From Lepisosteus oculatus (lineage: Eukaryota > Chordata > Actinopteri > Semionotiformes > Lepisosteidae), in the NCBI RefSeq assembly GCF_040954835.1, contig NC_090709.1, positions 45,702,490 through 45,766,489 of the forward strand: DNA of 64,000 nt. Reading direction: 5' to 3'. A program made the translations under genes and the position numbers. Shown here piece after piece: positions 9,478-21,387 of this stretch. The notes under the pieces are model-generated. The model had not been told where the DNA came from and made no database searches. It worked only from the letters and a program-made list of their open reading frames with translations. The number at the start of each line of letters is the position of its first letter. Positions within the stretch are counted from its first letter, which is position 1.

Positions 9478-10501
9478 AGTGCGCAAAGCCCACAGCCACC
9501 TGCTCCAGCCTTCCTGTGTTGTGGCATGAGCGCACCAAGAGTAGCGGGAGAGTGTTGCAGGAACGTCACTCAGAAGGAAAGCCACCCAGCTGCGCCCTCT
9601 GAGCTCTGTCCAGCGCATCTTCCTCGCATGGACTCCTGCCTGCGACGGGCAGGAAACAATTAGCAAGAACAGAACGACACGCCATGGGTGTCTCATGACC
9701 GCACCTTAGGTTGTGACACGTGCAGGTGTGAGGGGTTGCCGGGCTACTTTGGAGCAGAGCTTGGGCGGAGGGGGGGCGGGAAAGCAGACAAAGAGGTGAC
9801 ACCTCAAGGTCTGCACGATCACAGCTCTCCGCCGCCCCAGGCTTCCGCTCGATAAGCTACTGGACACACCCGCCCCTCCTCACACAGACCGTGGAAAAGC
9901 CCCCGAGTGGGAGGGCTCGCTCTTCCTCCCAGGAGCTCTTGGACACGACGCCCAGACAGGGCGCGGGGAGCCGCCGCCTGCAAACACGGCTCCAGGCAGG
10001 ACTCCACTCCGCAGGAGCCGCAGAGCAGAGGAGATGAGGGCAGCTTAGCTCCTGTGCAGAGACCTGAGCTGTTGTTGCTGTGGATGCTGTCTTTTCTGCA
10101 CTCGGGGTAGGAGTGAATGTTGAGTTGCACTTAGAAATGAAGCAGAGCACTTCAACGGCACGGGTGTGTGTGTGTGTGCGCCCTGGTGATTCTGGGAGAC
10201 AGATCGAACCTGGGCTAAAAGAGAGGGGGCTTAGCCCTCTTCCATTTGCTAGTTCAAAGTTGTACAACCCCTTTGTATCTGCTAGGCGGCGCAGTCGTCG
10301 TGCACAAAGAACACTTTGAAAAGCGTCAAAGGCAAGTCATTCCGAGTTGGTCGTTTGTGTTTTCCGTTCAGACGCGAAATGCTGACATGATCTCTCGGCT
10401 CCTCGGTTGTCATTTCTGCTCCGTAAAGGGATCACAGCACGCGTCGGCTTCCAGCATGCTGGGTCGGGACACGATGCCGGGGGTTGGAGAGAGCGATGTC
10501 T

Positions 10502-10573
10502 TCCTCGTTAGTATAGTGGCAAGTATCCCCGCCTGTCACGCGGGAGACCGGGGTTCGATTCCCCGACGGGGAG
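10502..10573 (+). tRNA. tRNA-Asp-GTC: tRNA-Asp (GTC), unit 4
   Basis: Identical by eye to the 371-442 gene. Confidence 0.97.
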
Positions 10574-10985
10574 TAGCTTTTCTTTCACCTCCTTAGAGAA
10601 ATGACTGCCTTTCACTTCTCTGTTTTCTTTCACAGCGTCGTGCACCTTTTCATTGCTCTCGCTTTCAGAGCCTCCGCACGGCAGTCGACTCGACATCAGG
10701 AAGCACATTGAAGTGAAAGCAGGAAGCGCTGCGACATGCACTGTGCAGATCCCGCCACACTAAGAGGTGAGTGGGTCTGTTCGATGCACAAAGAACGCTT
10801 TGAGAAGCGTCAAAGGCAAGTCATTCCGAGTTGGTCGTTTGTGTTTTCCGTTCAGACGCGAAATGCTGAAATGATCTCTCGGCTCCTCGGTTGTCATTTC
10901 TGCTCCGTAAAGGAATCACAGCACGCGTCGGCTTCCAGCACGGTGGGTCGGGACACGATGCCGGGGGTCGGAGAGAGCGACATCT

Positions 10986-11042
10986 TCCTCGTTAGTATAG
11001 GACCTGTCACCTGTCCCCACCTGTCACGCGGGAGACTGGGGT
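10986..11042 (+). pseudogene. Decayed tRNA-Asp relic, unit 4
   Basis: Same form as 855-911; flank has GACATC. Confidence 0.85.
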
Positions 11043-11194
11043 GCATCAGGACGCGCCTTGAAGTGAAAGCAGGATGCGCTGTGACATGCACTGTGCAGAT
11101 CCCGCCACACTAAGAGGTGGGTCCAGTGGGTCTGTTCGATCACAGCGCTAGGCGAATCCCCAATCCCCTTTTGTGCCTGGCGACAAAAGATGTC

Positions 11195-11267
11195 TGTTTC
11201 CGCCCGGTTTCGAACCGGGGACCTTTCGCGTGTGAGGCGAACGTGATAACCACTACACTACGGAAAC
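11195..11267 (-). tRNA. tRNA-Val-CAC: tRNA-Val (CAC), unit 4
   Basis: Identical by eye to the 1064-1136 gene. Confidence 0.97.
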
Positions 11268-11697
11268 GGTGGTAAGACGTGCCCAGCGGCCCAGCGCTGA
11301 GCTTCGCCAATGGGATTTAGCTGCTTCCAGTGCCTTTATTGGAGTGCGCTGATGGACCGTGCTCTCTCTCCAGAGACCAGCACGCCTGTCATGGACGGAG
11401 CAGGAATGGCGGCGCCACATTCTACAGCCCTCTCCACGCAATCGACGAAATCGGGCTACTGAAGTGGAGAAAATCGCCTCTCCAGAAAGTGCAAATATCA
11501 TCTTGGAGACTATAAATCCTATTGCCGAAGGTCAGCCCTGTCTACCAGAGTAACCCTCCCACAGCGATGATCAGCTCGTCTCACACGCGAGAAGTTTCGG
11601 TTGGAAACAAGCGCCCCCTCTTCTCGCACGTTTTGCACGTTCGAGTAGTTTTAATGCGGCTCTTTCGTACACGGTGCTGATCTTTTGGAAAGCAGGA

Positions 11698-11760
11698 GGC
11701 AAAACCGAGTCGAACCGCCTGGGTGAAAACCAGGAACCCTAACCGCTAGACTATATGGCA
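11698..11760 (-). pseudogene. Decayed tRNA-Glu (TTC) relic, unit 4
   Basis: Same form as 1567-1629. Confidence 0.85.
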
Positions 11761-11961
11761 GCGAACAACCATGCTGTTCACGGCATCAAGCAAGCAAACT
11801 ACATAAATATGAGAAAACACGCAAGAGAGTTGTCACTCAGAGTGTCGAAGGGTCGATGTATACTGGGGCTCAGTTGAAATGCAACGTCAGGACTTTTCCG
11901 AATTATGTCACACGAAGAGAGCACAGCCCTTTCCGCCCTGCCGCCTGTGTCTCGGTAACTC

Positions 11962-12033
11962 GCTGTGATCGTATAGTGGTCAGTACTTTGCGTTGTGGCC
12001 GCAACAACCCCGGTTCGAATCCGGGTCACGGCA
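11962..12033 (+). tRNA. tRNA-His-GTG: tRNA-His (GTG), unit 4
   Basis: Identical by eye to the 1831-1902 gene. Confidence 0.97.
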
Positions 12034-12607
12034 GAATAGGGGCGTCTGCTTTTACTACTCGCGCGAATGAAGGCAAAAAAAAGCCAATCGACGTGAACGA
12101 ACGGCGCTTTACAGAGGAGTACTGCCTGACTGGATCGTTGATGAACGACAGAGGCCACTCCGACCTCTTCTCGGTTTTCTTCAATGACTTACTAAGGATC
12201 TTCTTCACATTCGCCCATGCAGGGGAAGCCAGTTACACCAAAGCAAACGCAGGAAAGTGCATTTCAAGCAGAGACCAGGAGGGACTTGTTTACACCGAGA
12301 GTGGGCGGAGAATGGAACAATGCGCCCAGCCCTGTTGCTGGAGCCGATTCTTGATGAGCTCTTGGGCTCACTAAGAGGCCCCCGCTGGATGCTAATCTTT
12401 CTGTTGTTCTTGCAGGTCCTGCGCTGCTTTTGAGCCGACAGAGCTCGACCTGGTCTGTCGGCACAGCCCAATTGCAAATGATCGGCTCCGCGTACAGAAG
12501 GAACGTGCGTTTGGTACAAGAGTGCACGAAGGCACCGGAAATACATTGGGAACAAATGACCGGTCGCTCAAGACCTCTGTGAAGTACAGGAGCGTGCAAA
12601 ACGAGGC

Positions 12608-12680
12608 TGTTTCCGCCCGGTCTCGAACCGGGGACCTTTCGCGTGTTAGGCGAACGTGATAGCCGCTACACTACGGAAAC
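12608..12680 (-). tRNA. tRNA-Val-AAC: tRNA-Val (AAC), unit 4
   Basis: Identical by eye to the 2477-2549 gene. Confidence 0.97.
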
Positions 12681-12789
12681 CTGTAGGGACTGCTGCTGGT
12701 GTCTCGCTTGCGTTTCGGGCTGAGAAAGGGACGCGTCACTTTAGGCAGGTGGCGCTGGAGAGAGGAACAAAGGGCGCGATGAAACAAAA

Positions 12790-12850
12790 TGCCGAAACCC
12801 GGGACCTTTAGATCTTCAGTCTAACGCTCTCCCAACTGAGCTATTTCGGC
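12790..12850 (-). pseudogene. tRNA-Phe with 12-bp deletion, form B, unit 4
   Basis: Also 61 nt, but the junction reads GGGACC-TTTAG, one base different from form A. Confidence 0.92.
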
Positions 12851-13874
12851 AGTGCGCAAAGCCCACAGCCACCTGCTCCAGCCTTCCTGTGTTGTGGCAT
12901 GAGCGCACCAAGAGTAGCGGGAGAGTGTTGCAGGAACGTCACTCAGAAGGAAAGCCACCCAGCTGCGCCCTCTGAGCTCTGTCCAGCGCATCTTCCTCGC
13001 ATGGACTCCTGCCTGCGACGGGCAGGAAACAATTAGCAAGAACAGAACGACACGCCATGGGTGTCTCATGACCGCACCTTAGGTTGTGACACGTGCAGGT
13101 GTGAGGGGTTGCCGGGCTACTTTGGAGCAGAGCTTGGGCGGAGGGGGGGCGGGAAAGCAGACAAAGAGGTGACACCTCAAGGTCTGCACGATCACAGCTC
13201 TCCGCCGCCCCAGGCTTCCGCTCGATAAGCTACTGGACACACCCGCCCCTCCTCACACAGACCGTGGAAAAGCCCCCGAGTGGGAGGGCTCGCTCTTCCT
13301 CCCAGGAGCTCTTGGACACGACGCCCAGACAGGGCGCGGGGAGCCGCCGCCTGCAAACACGGCTCCAGGCAGGACTCCACTCCGCAGGAGCCGCAGAGCA
13401 GAGGAGATGAGGGCAGCTTAGCTCCTGTGCAGAGACCTGAGCTGTTGTTGCTGTGGATGCTGTCTTTTCTGCACTCGGGGTAGGAGTGAATGTTGAGTTG
13501 CACTTAGAAATGAAGCAGAGCACTTCAACGGCACGGGTGTGTGTGTGTGTGCGCCCTGGTGATTCTGGGAGACAGATCGAACCTGGGCTAAAAGAGAGGG
13601 GGCTTAGCCCTCTTCCATTTGCTAGTTCAAAGTTGTACAACCCCTTTGTATCTGCTAGGCGGCGCAGTCGTCGTGCACAAAGAACACTTTGAAAAGCGTC
13701 AAAGGCAATTCATTCCGAGTTGGTCGTTTGTGTTTTCCGTTCAGACGCGAAATGCTGACATGATCTCTCGGCTCCTCGGTTGTCATTTCTGCTCCGTAAA
13801 GGGATCACAGCACGCGTCGGCTTCCAGCATGCTGGGTCGGGACACGATGCCGGGGGTTGGAGAGAGCGATGTCT

Positions 13875-13946
13875 TCCTCGTTAGTATAGTGGCAAGTATC
13901 CCCGCCTGTCACGCGGGAGACCGGGGTTCGATTCCCCGACGGGGAG
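13875..13946 (+). tRNA. tRNA-Asp-GTC: tRNA-Asp (GTC), unit 5
   Basis: Identical by eye to the 371-442 gene. Confidence 0.97.
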
Positions 13947-14358
13947 TAGCTTTTCTTTCACCTCCTTAGAGAAATGACTGCCTTTCACTTCTCTGTTTTC
14001 TTTCACAGCGTCGTGCACCTTTTCATTGCTCTCGCTTTCAGAGCCTCCGCACGGCAGTCGACTCGACATCAGGAAGCACATTGAAGTGAAAGCAGGAAGC
14101 GCTGCGACATGCACTGTGCAGATCCCGCCACACTAAGAGGTGAGTGGGTCTGTTCGATGCACAAAGAACGCTTTGAGAAGCGTCAAAGGCAAGTCATTCC
14201 GAGTTGGTCGTTTGTGTTTTCCGTTCAGACGCGAAATGCTGAAATGATCTCTCGGCTCCTCGGTTGTCATTTCTGCTCCGTAAAGGAATCACAGCACGCG
14301 TCGGCTTCCAGCACGGTGGGCAGGGACACGATGCCGGGGGTCGGAGAGAGCGATGTCT

Positions 14359-14415
14359 TCCTCGTTAGTATAGGACCTGTCACCTGTCCCCACCTGTCAC
14401 GCGGGAGACTGGGGT
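14359..14415 (+). pseudogene. Decayed tRNA-Asp relic, unit 5
   Basis: Same form as 855-911. Confidence 0.85.
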
Positions 14416-14567
14416 GCATCAGGACGCGCCTTGAAGTGAAAGCAGGATGCGCTGTGACATGCACTGTGCAGATCCCGCCACACTAAGAGGTGGGTCCAGT
14501 GGGTCTGTTCGATCACAGCGCTAGGCAAATCCCCAATCCCCTTTTGTGCCTGGCGACAAAAGATGTC

Positions 14568-14640
14568 TGTTTCCGCCCGGTTTCGAACCGGGGACCTTTC
14601 GCGTGTGAGGCGAACGTGATAACCACTACACTACGGAAAC
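14568..14640 (-). tRNA. tRNA-Val-CAC: tRNA-Val (CAC), unit 5
   Basis: Identical by eye to the 1064-1136 gene. Confidence 0.97.
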
Positions 14641-15070
14641 GGTGGTAAGACGTGCCCAGCGGCCCAGCGCTGAGCTTCGCCAATGCGATTTAGCTGCTTC
14701 CAGTGCCTTTATTGGAGTGCGCTGATGGACCGTGCTCTCTCTCCAGAGACCAGCACGCCTGTCATGGACGGAGCAGGAAAGGCGGCGCCACATTCTACAG
14801 CCCTCTCCACACAATCGACGAAATCGGGCTACTGAAGTGGAGAAAATCGCCTCTCCAGAAAGTGCAAATATCATCTTGGAGACTATAAATCCTATTGCCG
14901 AAGGTCAGCCCTGTCTACCAGAGTAACCCTCCCACAGCGATGATCAGCTCGTCTCACACGCGAGAAGTTTCGGTTGGAAACAAGCGCCCCCTCTTCTCGC
15001 ACGTTTTGCACGTTCGAGTAGTTTTAATGCGGCTCTTTCGTACACGGTGCTGATCTTTTGGAAAGCAGGA

Positions 15071-15133
15071 GGCAAAACCGAGTCGAACCGCCTGGGTGAA
15101 AACCAGGAACCCTAACCGCTAGACTATATGGCA
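15071..15133 (-). pseudogene. Decayed tRNA-Glu (TTC) relic, unit 5
   Basis: Same form as 1567-1629. Confidence 0.85.
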
Positions 15134-15334
15134 GCGAACAACCATGCTGTTCACGGCATCAAGCAAGCAAACTACATAAATATGAGAAAACACGCAAGAG
15201 AGTTGTCACTCAGAGTGTCGAAGGGTCGATGTATACTGGGGCTCAGTTGAAATGCAACGTCAGGACTTTTCCGAATTATGTCACACGAAGAGAGCACAGC
15301 CCTTTCCGCCCTGCCGCGTGTGTCTCGGTAACTC

Positions 15335-15406
15335 GCTGTGATCGTATAGTGGTCAGTACTTTGCGTTGTGGCCGCAACAACCCCGGTTCGAATCCGGGTC
15401 ACGGCA
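15335..15406 (+). tRNA. tRNA-His-GTG: tRNA-His (GTG), unit 5
   Basis: Identical by eye to the 1831-1902 gene. Confidence 0.97.
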
Positions 15407-15980
15407 GAATAGGGGCGTCTGCTTTTACTACTCGCGCGAATGAAGGCAAAAAAAAGCCAATCGACGTGAACGAACGGCGCTTTACAGAGGAGTACTGCCT
15501 GACTGGATCGTTGATGAACGACAGAGGCCACTCCGACCTCTTCTCGGTTTTCTTCAATGACTTACTAAGGATCTTCTTCACATTCGCCCATGCAGGGGAA
15601 GTCAGTTACACCAAAGCAAACGCAGGAAAGTGCATTTCAAGCAGAGACCAGGAGGGACTTGTTTACACCGAGAGTGGGCGGAGAATGGAACAATGCGCCC
15701 AGCCCTGTTGCTGGAGCCGATTCTTGATGAGCTCTTGGGCTCACTAAGAGGCCCCCGCTGGATGCTAATCTTTCTGTTGTTCTTGCAGGTCCTGCGCTGC
15801 TTTTGAGCCGACAGAGCTCGACCTGGTCTGTCGGCACAGCCCAATTGCAAATGATCGGCTCCGCGTACAGAAGGAACGTGCGTTTGGTACAAGAGTGCAC
15901 GAAGGCACCGGAAATACATTGGGAACAAATGACAGGTCGCTCAAGACCTCTGTGAAGTACAGGAGCGTGCAAAACAAGGC

Positions 15981-16053
15981 TGTTTCCGCCCGGTCTCGAA
16001 CCGGGGACCTTTCGCGTGTTAGGCGAACGTGATAGCCGCTACACTACGGAAAC
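15981..16053 (-). tRNA. tRNA-Val-AAC: tRNA-Val (AAC), unit 5
   Basis: Gene identical to consensus; the 3' trailer reads AAAACAAGGC, a private change that keeps the T-run. Confidence 0.97.
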
Positions 16054-16162
16054 CTGTAGGGACTGCTGCTGGTGTCTCGCTTGCGTTTCGGGCTGAGAAA
16101 GGGACGCGTCACTTTAGGCAGGTGGCGCTGGAGAGAGGAACAAAGGGCGCGATGAAACAAAA

Positions 16163-16235
16163 TGCCGAAACCCGGGATCGAACCAGGGACCTTTAGATCT
16201 TCAGTCTAACGCTCTCCCAACTGAGCTATTTCGGC
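16163..16235 (-). tRNA. tRNA-Phe-GAA: tRNA-Phe (GAA), unit 5
   Basis: Identical by eye to the 6032-6104 gene. Confidence 0.97.
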
Positions 16236-17259
16236 AGTGCGCAAAGCCCACAGCCACCTGCTCCAGCCTTCCTGTGTTGTGGCATGAGTGCACCAAGAGT
16301 AGCGGGAGAGTGTTGCAGGAACGTCACTCAGAAGGAAAGCCACCCAGCTGCGCCCTCTGAGCTCTGTCCAGCGCATCTTCCTCGCATGGACTCCTGCCTG
16401 CGACGGGCAGGAAACAATTAGCAAGAACAGAACGACACGCCATGGGTGTCTCATGACCGCACCTTAGGTTGTGACACGTCCAGGTGTGAGGGGTTGCCGG
16501 GCTACTTTGGAGCAGAGCTTGGGCGGAGGGGGGGCGGGAAAGCAGACAAAGAGGTGACACCTCAAGGTCTGCACGATCACAGCTCTCCGCCGCCCCAGGC
16601 TTCCGCTCGATAAGCTACTGGACACACCCGCCCCTCCTCACACAGACTGTGGAAAAGCCCCCGAGTGGGAGGGCTCGCTCTTCCTCCCAGGAGCTCTTGG
16701 ACACGACGCCCAGACAGGGCGCGGGGAGCCGCCGCCTGCAAACACGGCTCCAGGCAGGACTCCACTCCGCAGGAGCCGCAGAGCAGAGGAGATGAGGGCA
16801 GCTTAGCTCCTGTGCAGAGACCTGAGCTGTTGTTGCTGTGGATGCTGTCTTTTCTGCACTCGGGGTAGGAGTGAATGTTGAGTTGCACTTAGAAATGAAG
16901 CAGAGCACTTCAACGGCACGGGTGTGTGTGTGTGTGCGCCCTGGTGATTCTGGGAGACAGATCGAACCTGGGCTAAAAGAGAGGGGGCTTAGCCCTCTTC
17001 CATTTGCTAGTTCAAAGTTGTACAACCCCTTTGTATCTGCTAGGCGGCGCAGTCGTCGTGCACAAAGAACACTTTGAAAAGCGTCAAAGGCAAGTCATTC
17101 CGAGTTGGTCGTTTGTGTTTTCCGTTCAGACGCGAAATGCTGACATGATCTCTCGGCTCCTCGGTTGTCATTTCTGCTCCGTAAAGGGATCACAGCACGC
17201 GTCGGCTTCCAGCATGCTGGGTCGGGACACGATGCCGGGGGTTGGAGAGAGCGATGTCT

Positions 17260-17331
17260 TCCTCGTTAGTATAGTGGCAAGAATCCCCGCCTGTCACGCG
17301 GGAGACCGGGGTTCGATTCCCCGACGGGGAG
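17260..17331 (+). tRNA. tRNA-Asp-GTC: tRNA-Asp (GTC), unit 6, D-stem variant
   Basis: One change from consensus: T23 to A at 17282, which breaks the A12-U23 pair of the D stem. The promoter boxes and anticodon arm are unchanged, so it may be transcribed but fold less well. Confidence 0.88.
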
Positions 17332-17743
17332 TAGCTTTTCTTTCACCTCCTTAGAGAAATGTCTGCCTTTCACTTCTCTGTTTTCTTTCACAGCGTCGTG
17401 CACCTTTTCATTGCTCTCGCTTTCAGAGCCTCCGCACGGCAGTCGACTCGACATCAGGAAGCACATTGAAGTGAAAGCAGGAAGCGCTGCGACATGCACT
17501 GTGCAGATCCCGCCACACTAAGAGGTGAGTGGGTCTGTTCGATGCACAAAGAACGCTTTGAGAAGCGTCAAAGGCAAGTCATTCCGAGTTGGTCGTTTGT
17601 GTTTTCCGTTCAGACGCGAAATGCTGAAATGATCTCTCGGCTCCTCGGTTGTCATTTCTGCTCCGTAAAGGAATCACAGCACGCGTCGGCTTCCAGCACG
17701 GTGGGTCGGGACACGATGCCGGGGGTCGGAGAGAGCGATGTCT

Positions 17744-17800
17744 TCCTCGTTAGTATAGGACCTGTCACCTGTCCCCACCTGTCACGCGGGAGACTGGGGT
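17744..17800 (+). pseudogene. Decayed tRNA-Asp relic, unit 6
   Basis: Same form as 855-911; the 12-bp unit-level deletion lies about 40 bp downstream. Confidence 0.85.
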
Positions 17801-17940
17801 GCATCAGGACGCGCCTTGAAGTGAAAGCAGGATGCGCTGTGCAGATCCCGCCACACTAAGAGGTGGGTCCAGTGGGTCTGTTCGATCACAGCGCTAGGCG
17901 AATCCCCAATCCCCTTTTGTGCCTGGCGACAAAAGATGTC

Positions 17941-18013
17941 TGTTTCCGCCCGGTTTCGAACCGGGGACCTTTCGCGTGTGAGGCGAACGTGATAACCACT
18001 ACACTACGGAAAC
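17941..18013 (-). tRNA. tRNA-Val-CAC: tRNA-Val (CAC), unit 6
   Basis: Identical by eye to the 1064-1136 gene. Confidence 0.97.
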
Positions 18014-18443
18014 GGTGGTAAGACGTGCCCAGCGGCCCAGCGCTGAGCTTCGCCAATGCGATTTAGCTGCTTCCAGTGCCTTTATTGGAGTGCGCTGATG
18101 GACCGTGCTCTCTCTCCAGAGACCAGCACGCCTGTCATGGACGGAGCAGGAAAGGCGGCGCCACATTCTACAGCCCTCTCCACGCAATCGACGAAATCGG
18201 GCTACTGAAGTGGAGAAAATCGCCTCTCCAGAAAGTGCAAATATCATCTTGGAGACTATAAATCCTATTGCCGAAGGTCAGCCCTGTCTACCAGAGTAAC
18301 CCTCCCACAGCGATGATCAGCTCGTCTCACACGCGAGAAGTTTCGGTTGGAAACAAGCGCCCCCTCTTCTCGCACGTTTTGCACGTTCGAGTAGTTTTAA
18401 TGCGGCTCTTTCGTACACGGTGCTGATCTTTTGGAAAGCAGGA

Positions 18444-18506
18444 GGCAAAACCGAGTCGAACCGCCTGGGTGAAAACCAGGAACCCTAACCGCTAGACTAT
18501 ATGGCA
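18444..18506 (-). pseudogene. Decayed tRNA-Glu (TTC) relic, unit 6
   Basis: Same form as 1567-1629. Confidence 0.85.
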
Positions 18507-18707
18507 GCGAACAACCATGCTGTTCACGGCATCAAGCAAGCAAACTACATAAATATGAGAAAACACGCAAGAGAGTTGTCACTCAGAGTGTCGAAGGGTC
18601 GATGTATACTGGGGCTCAGTTGAAATGCAACGTCAGGACTTTTCCGAATTATGTCACACGAAGAGAGCACAGCCCTTTCCGCCCTGCCGCGTGTGTCTTG
18701 GTAACTC

Positions 18708-18779
18708 GCTGTGATCGTATAGTGGTCAGTACTTTGCGTTGTGGCCGCAACAACCCCGGTTCGAATCCGGGTCACGGCA
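18708..18779 (+). tRNA. tRNA-His-GTG: tRNA-His (GTG), unit 6
   Basis: Gene identical to consensus; the 5' flank has CTTGGTAAC instead of CTCGGTAAC. Confidence 0.97.
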
Positions 18780-19354
18780 GAATAGGGGCGTCTGCTTTTA
18801 CTACTCGCGCGAATGAAGGCAAAAAAAAAGCCAATCGACGTGAACGAACGGCGCTTTACAGAGGAGTACTGCCTGACTGGATCGTTGATGAACGACAGAG
18901 GCCACTCCGACCTCTTCTCGGTTTTCTTCAATGACTTACTAAGGATCTTCTTCACATTCGCCCATGCAGGGGAAGCCAGTTACACCAAAGCAAACGCAGG
19001 AAAGTGCATTTCAAGCAGAGACCAGGAGGGACTTGTTTACACCGAGAGTGGGCGGAGAATGGAACAATGCGCCCAGCCCTGTTGCTGGAGCCGATTCTTG
19101 ATGAGCTCTTGGGCTCACTAAGAGGCCCCCGCTGGATGCTAATCTTTCTGTTGTTCTTGCAGGTCCTGCGCTGCTTTTGAGCCGACAGAGCTCGACCTGG
19201 TCTGTCGGCACAGCCCAATTGCAAATGATCGGCTCCGCGTACAGAAGGAACGTGCGTTTGGTACAAGAGTGCACGAAGGCACCGGAAATACATTGGGAAC
19301 AAATGACCGGTCGCTCAAGACCTCTGTGAAGTACAGGAGCGTGCAAAACGAGGC

Positions 19355-19427
19355 TGTTTCCGCCCGGTCTCGAACCGGGGACCTTTCGCGTGTTAGGCGA
19401 ACGTGATAGCCGCTACACTACGGAAAC
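19355..19427 (-). tRNA. tRNA-Val-AAC: tRNA-Val (AAC), unit 6
   Basis: Identical by eye to the 2477-2549 gene. Confidence 0.97.
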
Positions 19428-19536
19428 CTGTAGGGACTGCTGCTGGTGTCTCGCTTGCGTTTCGGGCTGAGAAAGGGACGCGTCACTTTAGGCAGGTGGC
19501 GCTGGAGAGAGGAACAAAGGGCGCGATGAAACAAAA

Positions 19537-19609
19537 TGCCGAAACCCGGGATCGAACCAGGGACCTTTAGATCTTCAGTCTAACGCTCTCCCAACTGAGC
19601 TATTTCGGC
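19537..19609 (-). tRNA. tRNA-Phe-GAA: tRNA-Phe (GAA), unit 6
   Basis: Identical by eye to the 6032-6104 gene. Confidence 0.97.
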
Positions 19610-20633
19610 AGTGCGCAAAGCCCACAGCCACCTGCTCCAGCCTTCCTGTGTTGTGGCATGAGCGCACCAAGAGTAGCGGGAGAGTGTTGCAGGAACGTCA
19701 CTCAGAAGGAAAGCCACCCAGCTGCGCCCTCTGAGCTCTGTCCAGCGCATCTTCCTCGCATGGACTCCTGCCTGCGACGGGCAGGAAACAATTAGCAAGA
19801 ACAGAACGACACGCCATGGGTGTCTCATGACCGCACCTTAGGTTGTGACACGTCCAGGTGTGAGGGGTTGCCGGGCTACTTTGGAGCAGAGCTTGGGCGG
19901 AGGGGGGGCGGGAAAGCAGACAAAGAGGTGACACCTCAAGGTCTGCACGATCACAGCTCTCCGCCGCCCCAGGCTTCCGCTCGATAAGCTACTGGACACA
20001 CCCGCCCCTCCTCACACAGACTGTGGAAAAGCCCCCGAGTGGGAGGGCTCGCTCTTCCTCCCAGGAGCTCTTGGACACGACGCCCAGACAGGGCGCGGGG
20101 AGCCGCCGCCTGCAAACACGGCTCCAGGCAGGACTCCACTCCGCAGGAGCCGCAGAGCAGAGGAGATGAGGGCAGCTTAGCTCCTGTGCAGAGACCTGAG
20201 CTGTTGTTGCTGTGGATGCTGTCTTTTCTGCACTCGGGGTAGGAGTGAATGTTGAGTTGCACTTAGAAATGAAGCAGAGCACTTCAACGGCACGGGTGTG
20301 TGTGTGTGTGCGCCCTGGTGATTCTGGGAGACAGATCGAACCTGGGCTAAAAGAGAGGGGGCTTAGCCCTCTTCCATTTGCTAGTTCAAAGTTGTACAAC
20401 CCCTTTGTATCTGCTAGGCGGCGCAGTCGTCGTGCACAAAGAACACTTTGAAAAGCGTCAAAGGCAAGTCATTCCGAGTTGGTCGTTTGTGTTTTCCGTT
20501 CAGACGCGAAATGCTGACATGATCTCTCGGCTCCTCGGTTGTCATTTCTGCTCCGTAAAGGGATCACAGCACGCGTCGGCTTCCAGCATGCTGGGTCGGG
20601 ACACGATGCCGGGGGTTGGAGAGAGCAATGTCT

Positions 20634-20705
20634 TCCTCGTTAGTATAGTGGCAAGTATCCCCGCCTGTCACGCGGGAGACCGGGGTTCGATTCCCCGACG
20701 GGGAG
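20634..20705 (+). tRNA. tRNA-Asp-GTC: tRNA-Asp (GTC), unit 7
   Basis: Gene identical to consensus; the 5' flank has GCAATG instead of GCGATG, as in unit 11. Confidence 0.97.
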
Positions 20706-21117
20706 TAGCTTTTCTTTCACCTCCTTAGAGAAATGACTGCCTTTCACTTCTCTGTTTTCTTTCACAGCGTCGTGCACCTTTTCATTGCTCTCGCTTTCAG
20801 AGCCTCCGCACGGCAGTCGACTCGACATCAGGAAGCACATTGAAGTGAAAGCAGGAAGCGCTGCGACATGCACTGTGCAGATCCCGCCACACTAAGAGGT
20901 GAGTGGGTCTGTTCGATGCACAAAGAACGCTTTGAGAAGCGTCAAAGGCAAGTCATTCCGAGTTGGTCGTTTGTGTTTTCCGTTCAGACGCGAAATGCTG
21001 AAATGATCTCTCGGCTCCTCGGTTGTCATTTCTGCTCCGTAAAGGAATCACAGCACGCGTCGGCTTCCAGCACGGTGGGTCGGGACACGATGCCGGGGGT
21101 CGGAGAGAGCGATGTCT

Positions 21118-21174
21118 TCCTCGTTAGTATAGGACCTGTCACCTGTCCCCACCTGTCACGCGGGAGACTGGGGT
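21118..21174 (+). pseudogene. Decayed tRNA-Asp relic, unit 7
   Basis: Same form as 855-911; 12-bp deletion downstream as in unit 6. Confidence 0.85.
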
Positions 21175-21314
21175 GCATCAGGACGCGCCTTGAAGTGAAA
21201 GCAGGATGCGCTGTGCAGATCCCGCCACACTAAGAGGTGGGTCCAGTGGGTCTGTTCGATCACAGCGCTAGGCGAATCCCCAATCCCCTTTTGTGCCTGG
21301 CGACAAAAGATGTC

Positions 21315-21387
21315 TGTTTCCGCCCGGTTTCGAACCGGGGACCTTTCGCGTGTGAGGCGAACGTGATAACCACTACACTACGGAAAC
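21315..21387 (-). tRNA. tRNA-Val-CAC: tRNA-Val (CAC), unit 7
   Basis: Identical by eye to the 1064-1136 gene. Confidence 0.97.

Larger units (their letters stand above)
6759..10131. repeat. tDNA unit 3 (3373 bp)
   Basis: Phe is deleted (form A). It shares the GACCGATCG variant upstream of Val-AAC with unit 1 only. Confidence 0.95.
10132..13504. repeat. tDNA unit 4 (3373 bp)
   Basis: Phe is deleted (form B). A T at 11407 is shared only with unit 14 (48211), and GACATC at 10979-10984 only with unit 2. Confidence 0.95.
13505..16889. repeat. tDNA unit 5 (3385 bp)
   Basis: All tRNA genes are intact. CA at 14321-14322 and CACACAATC near 14809 are shared with units 15 and 17; T at 15602 is shared with unit 16; the GTCCAGG variant near 16479 is shared with units 6 and 15. 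Confidence 0.95.
16890..20263. repeat. tDNA unit 6 (3374 bp)
   Basis: Lacks the 12-bp GACATGCACTGT segment near 17840 and has nine A at the A-run near 18820, a linked pair also seen in units 7 and 11. Shares CTTGGTAAC before tRNA-His with unit 7 only. Confidence 0.95.
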
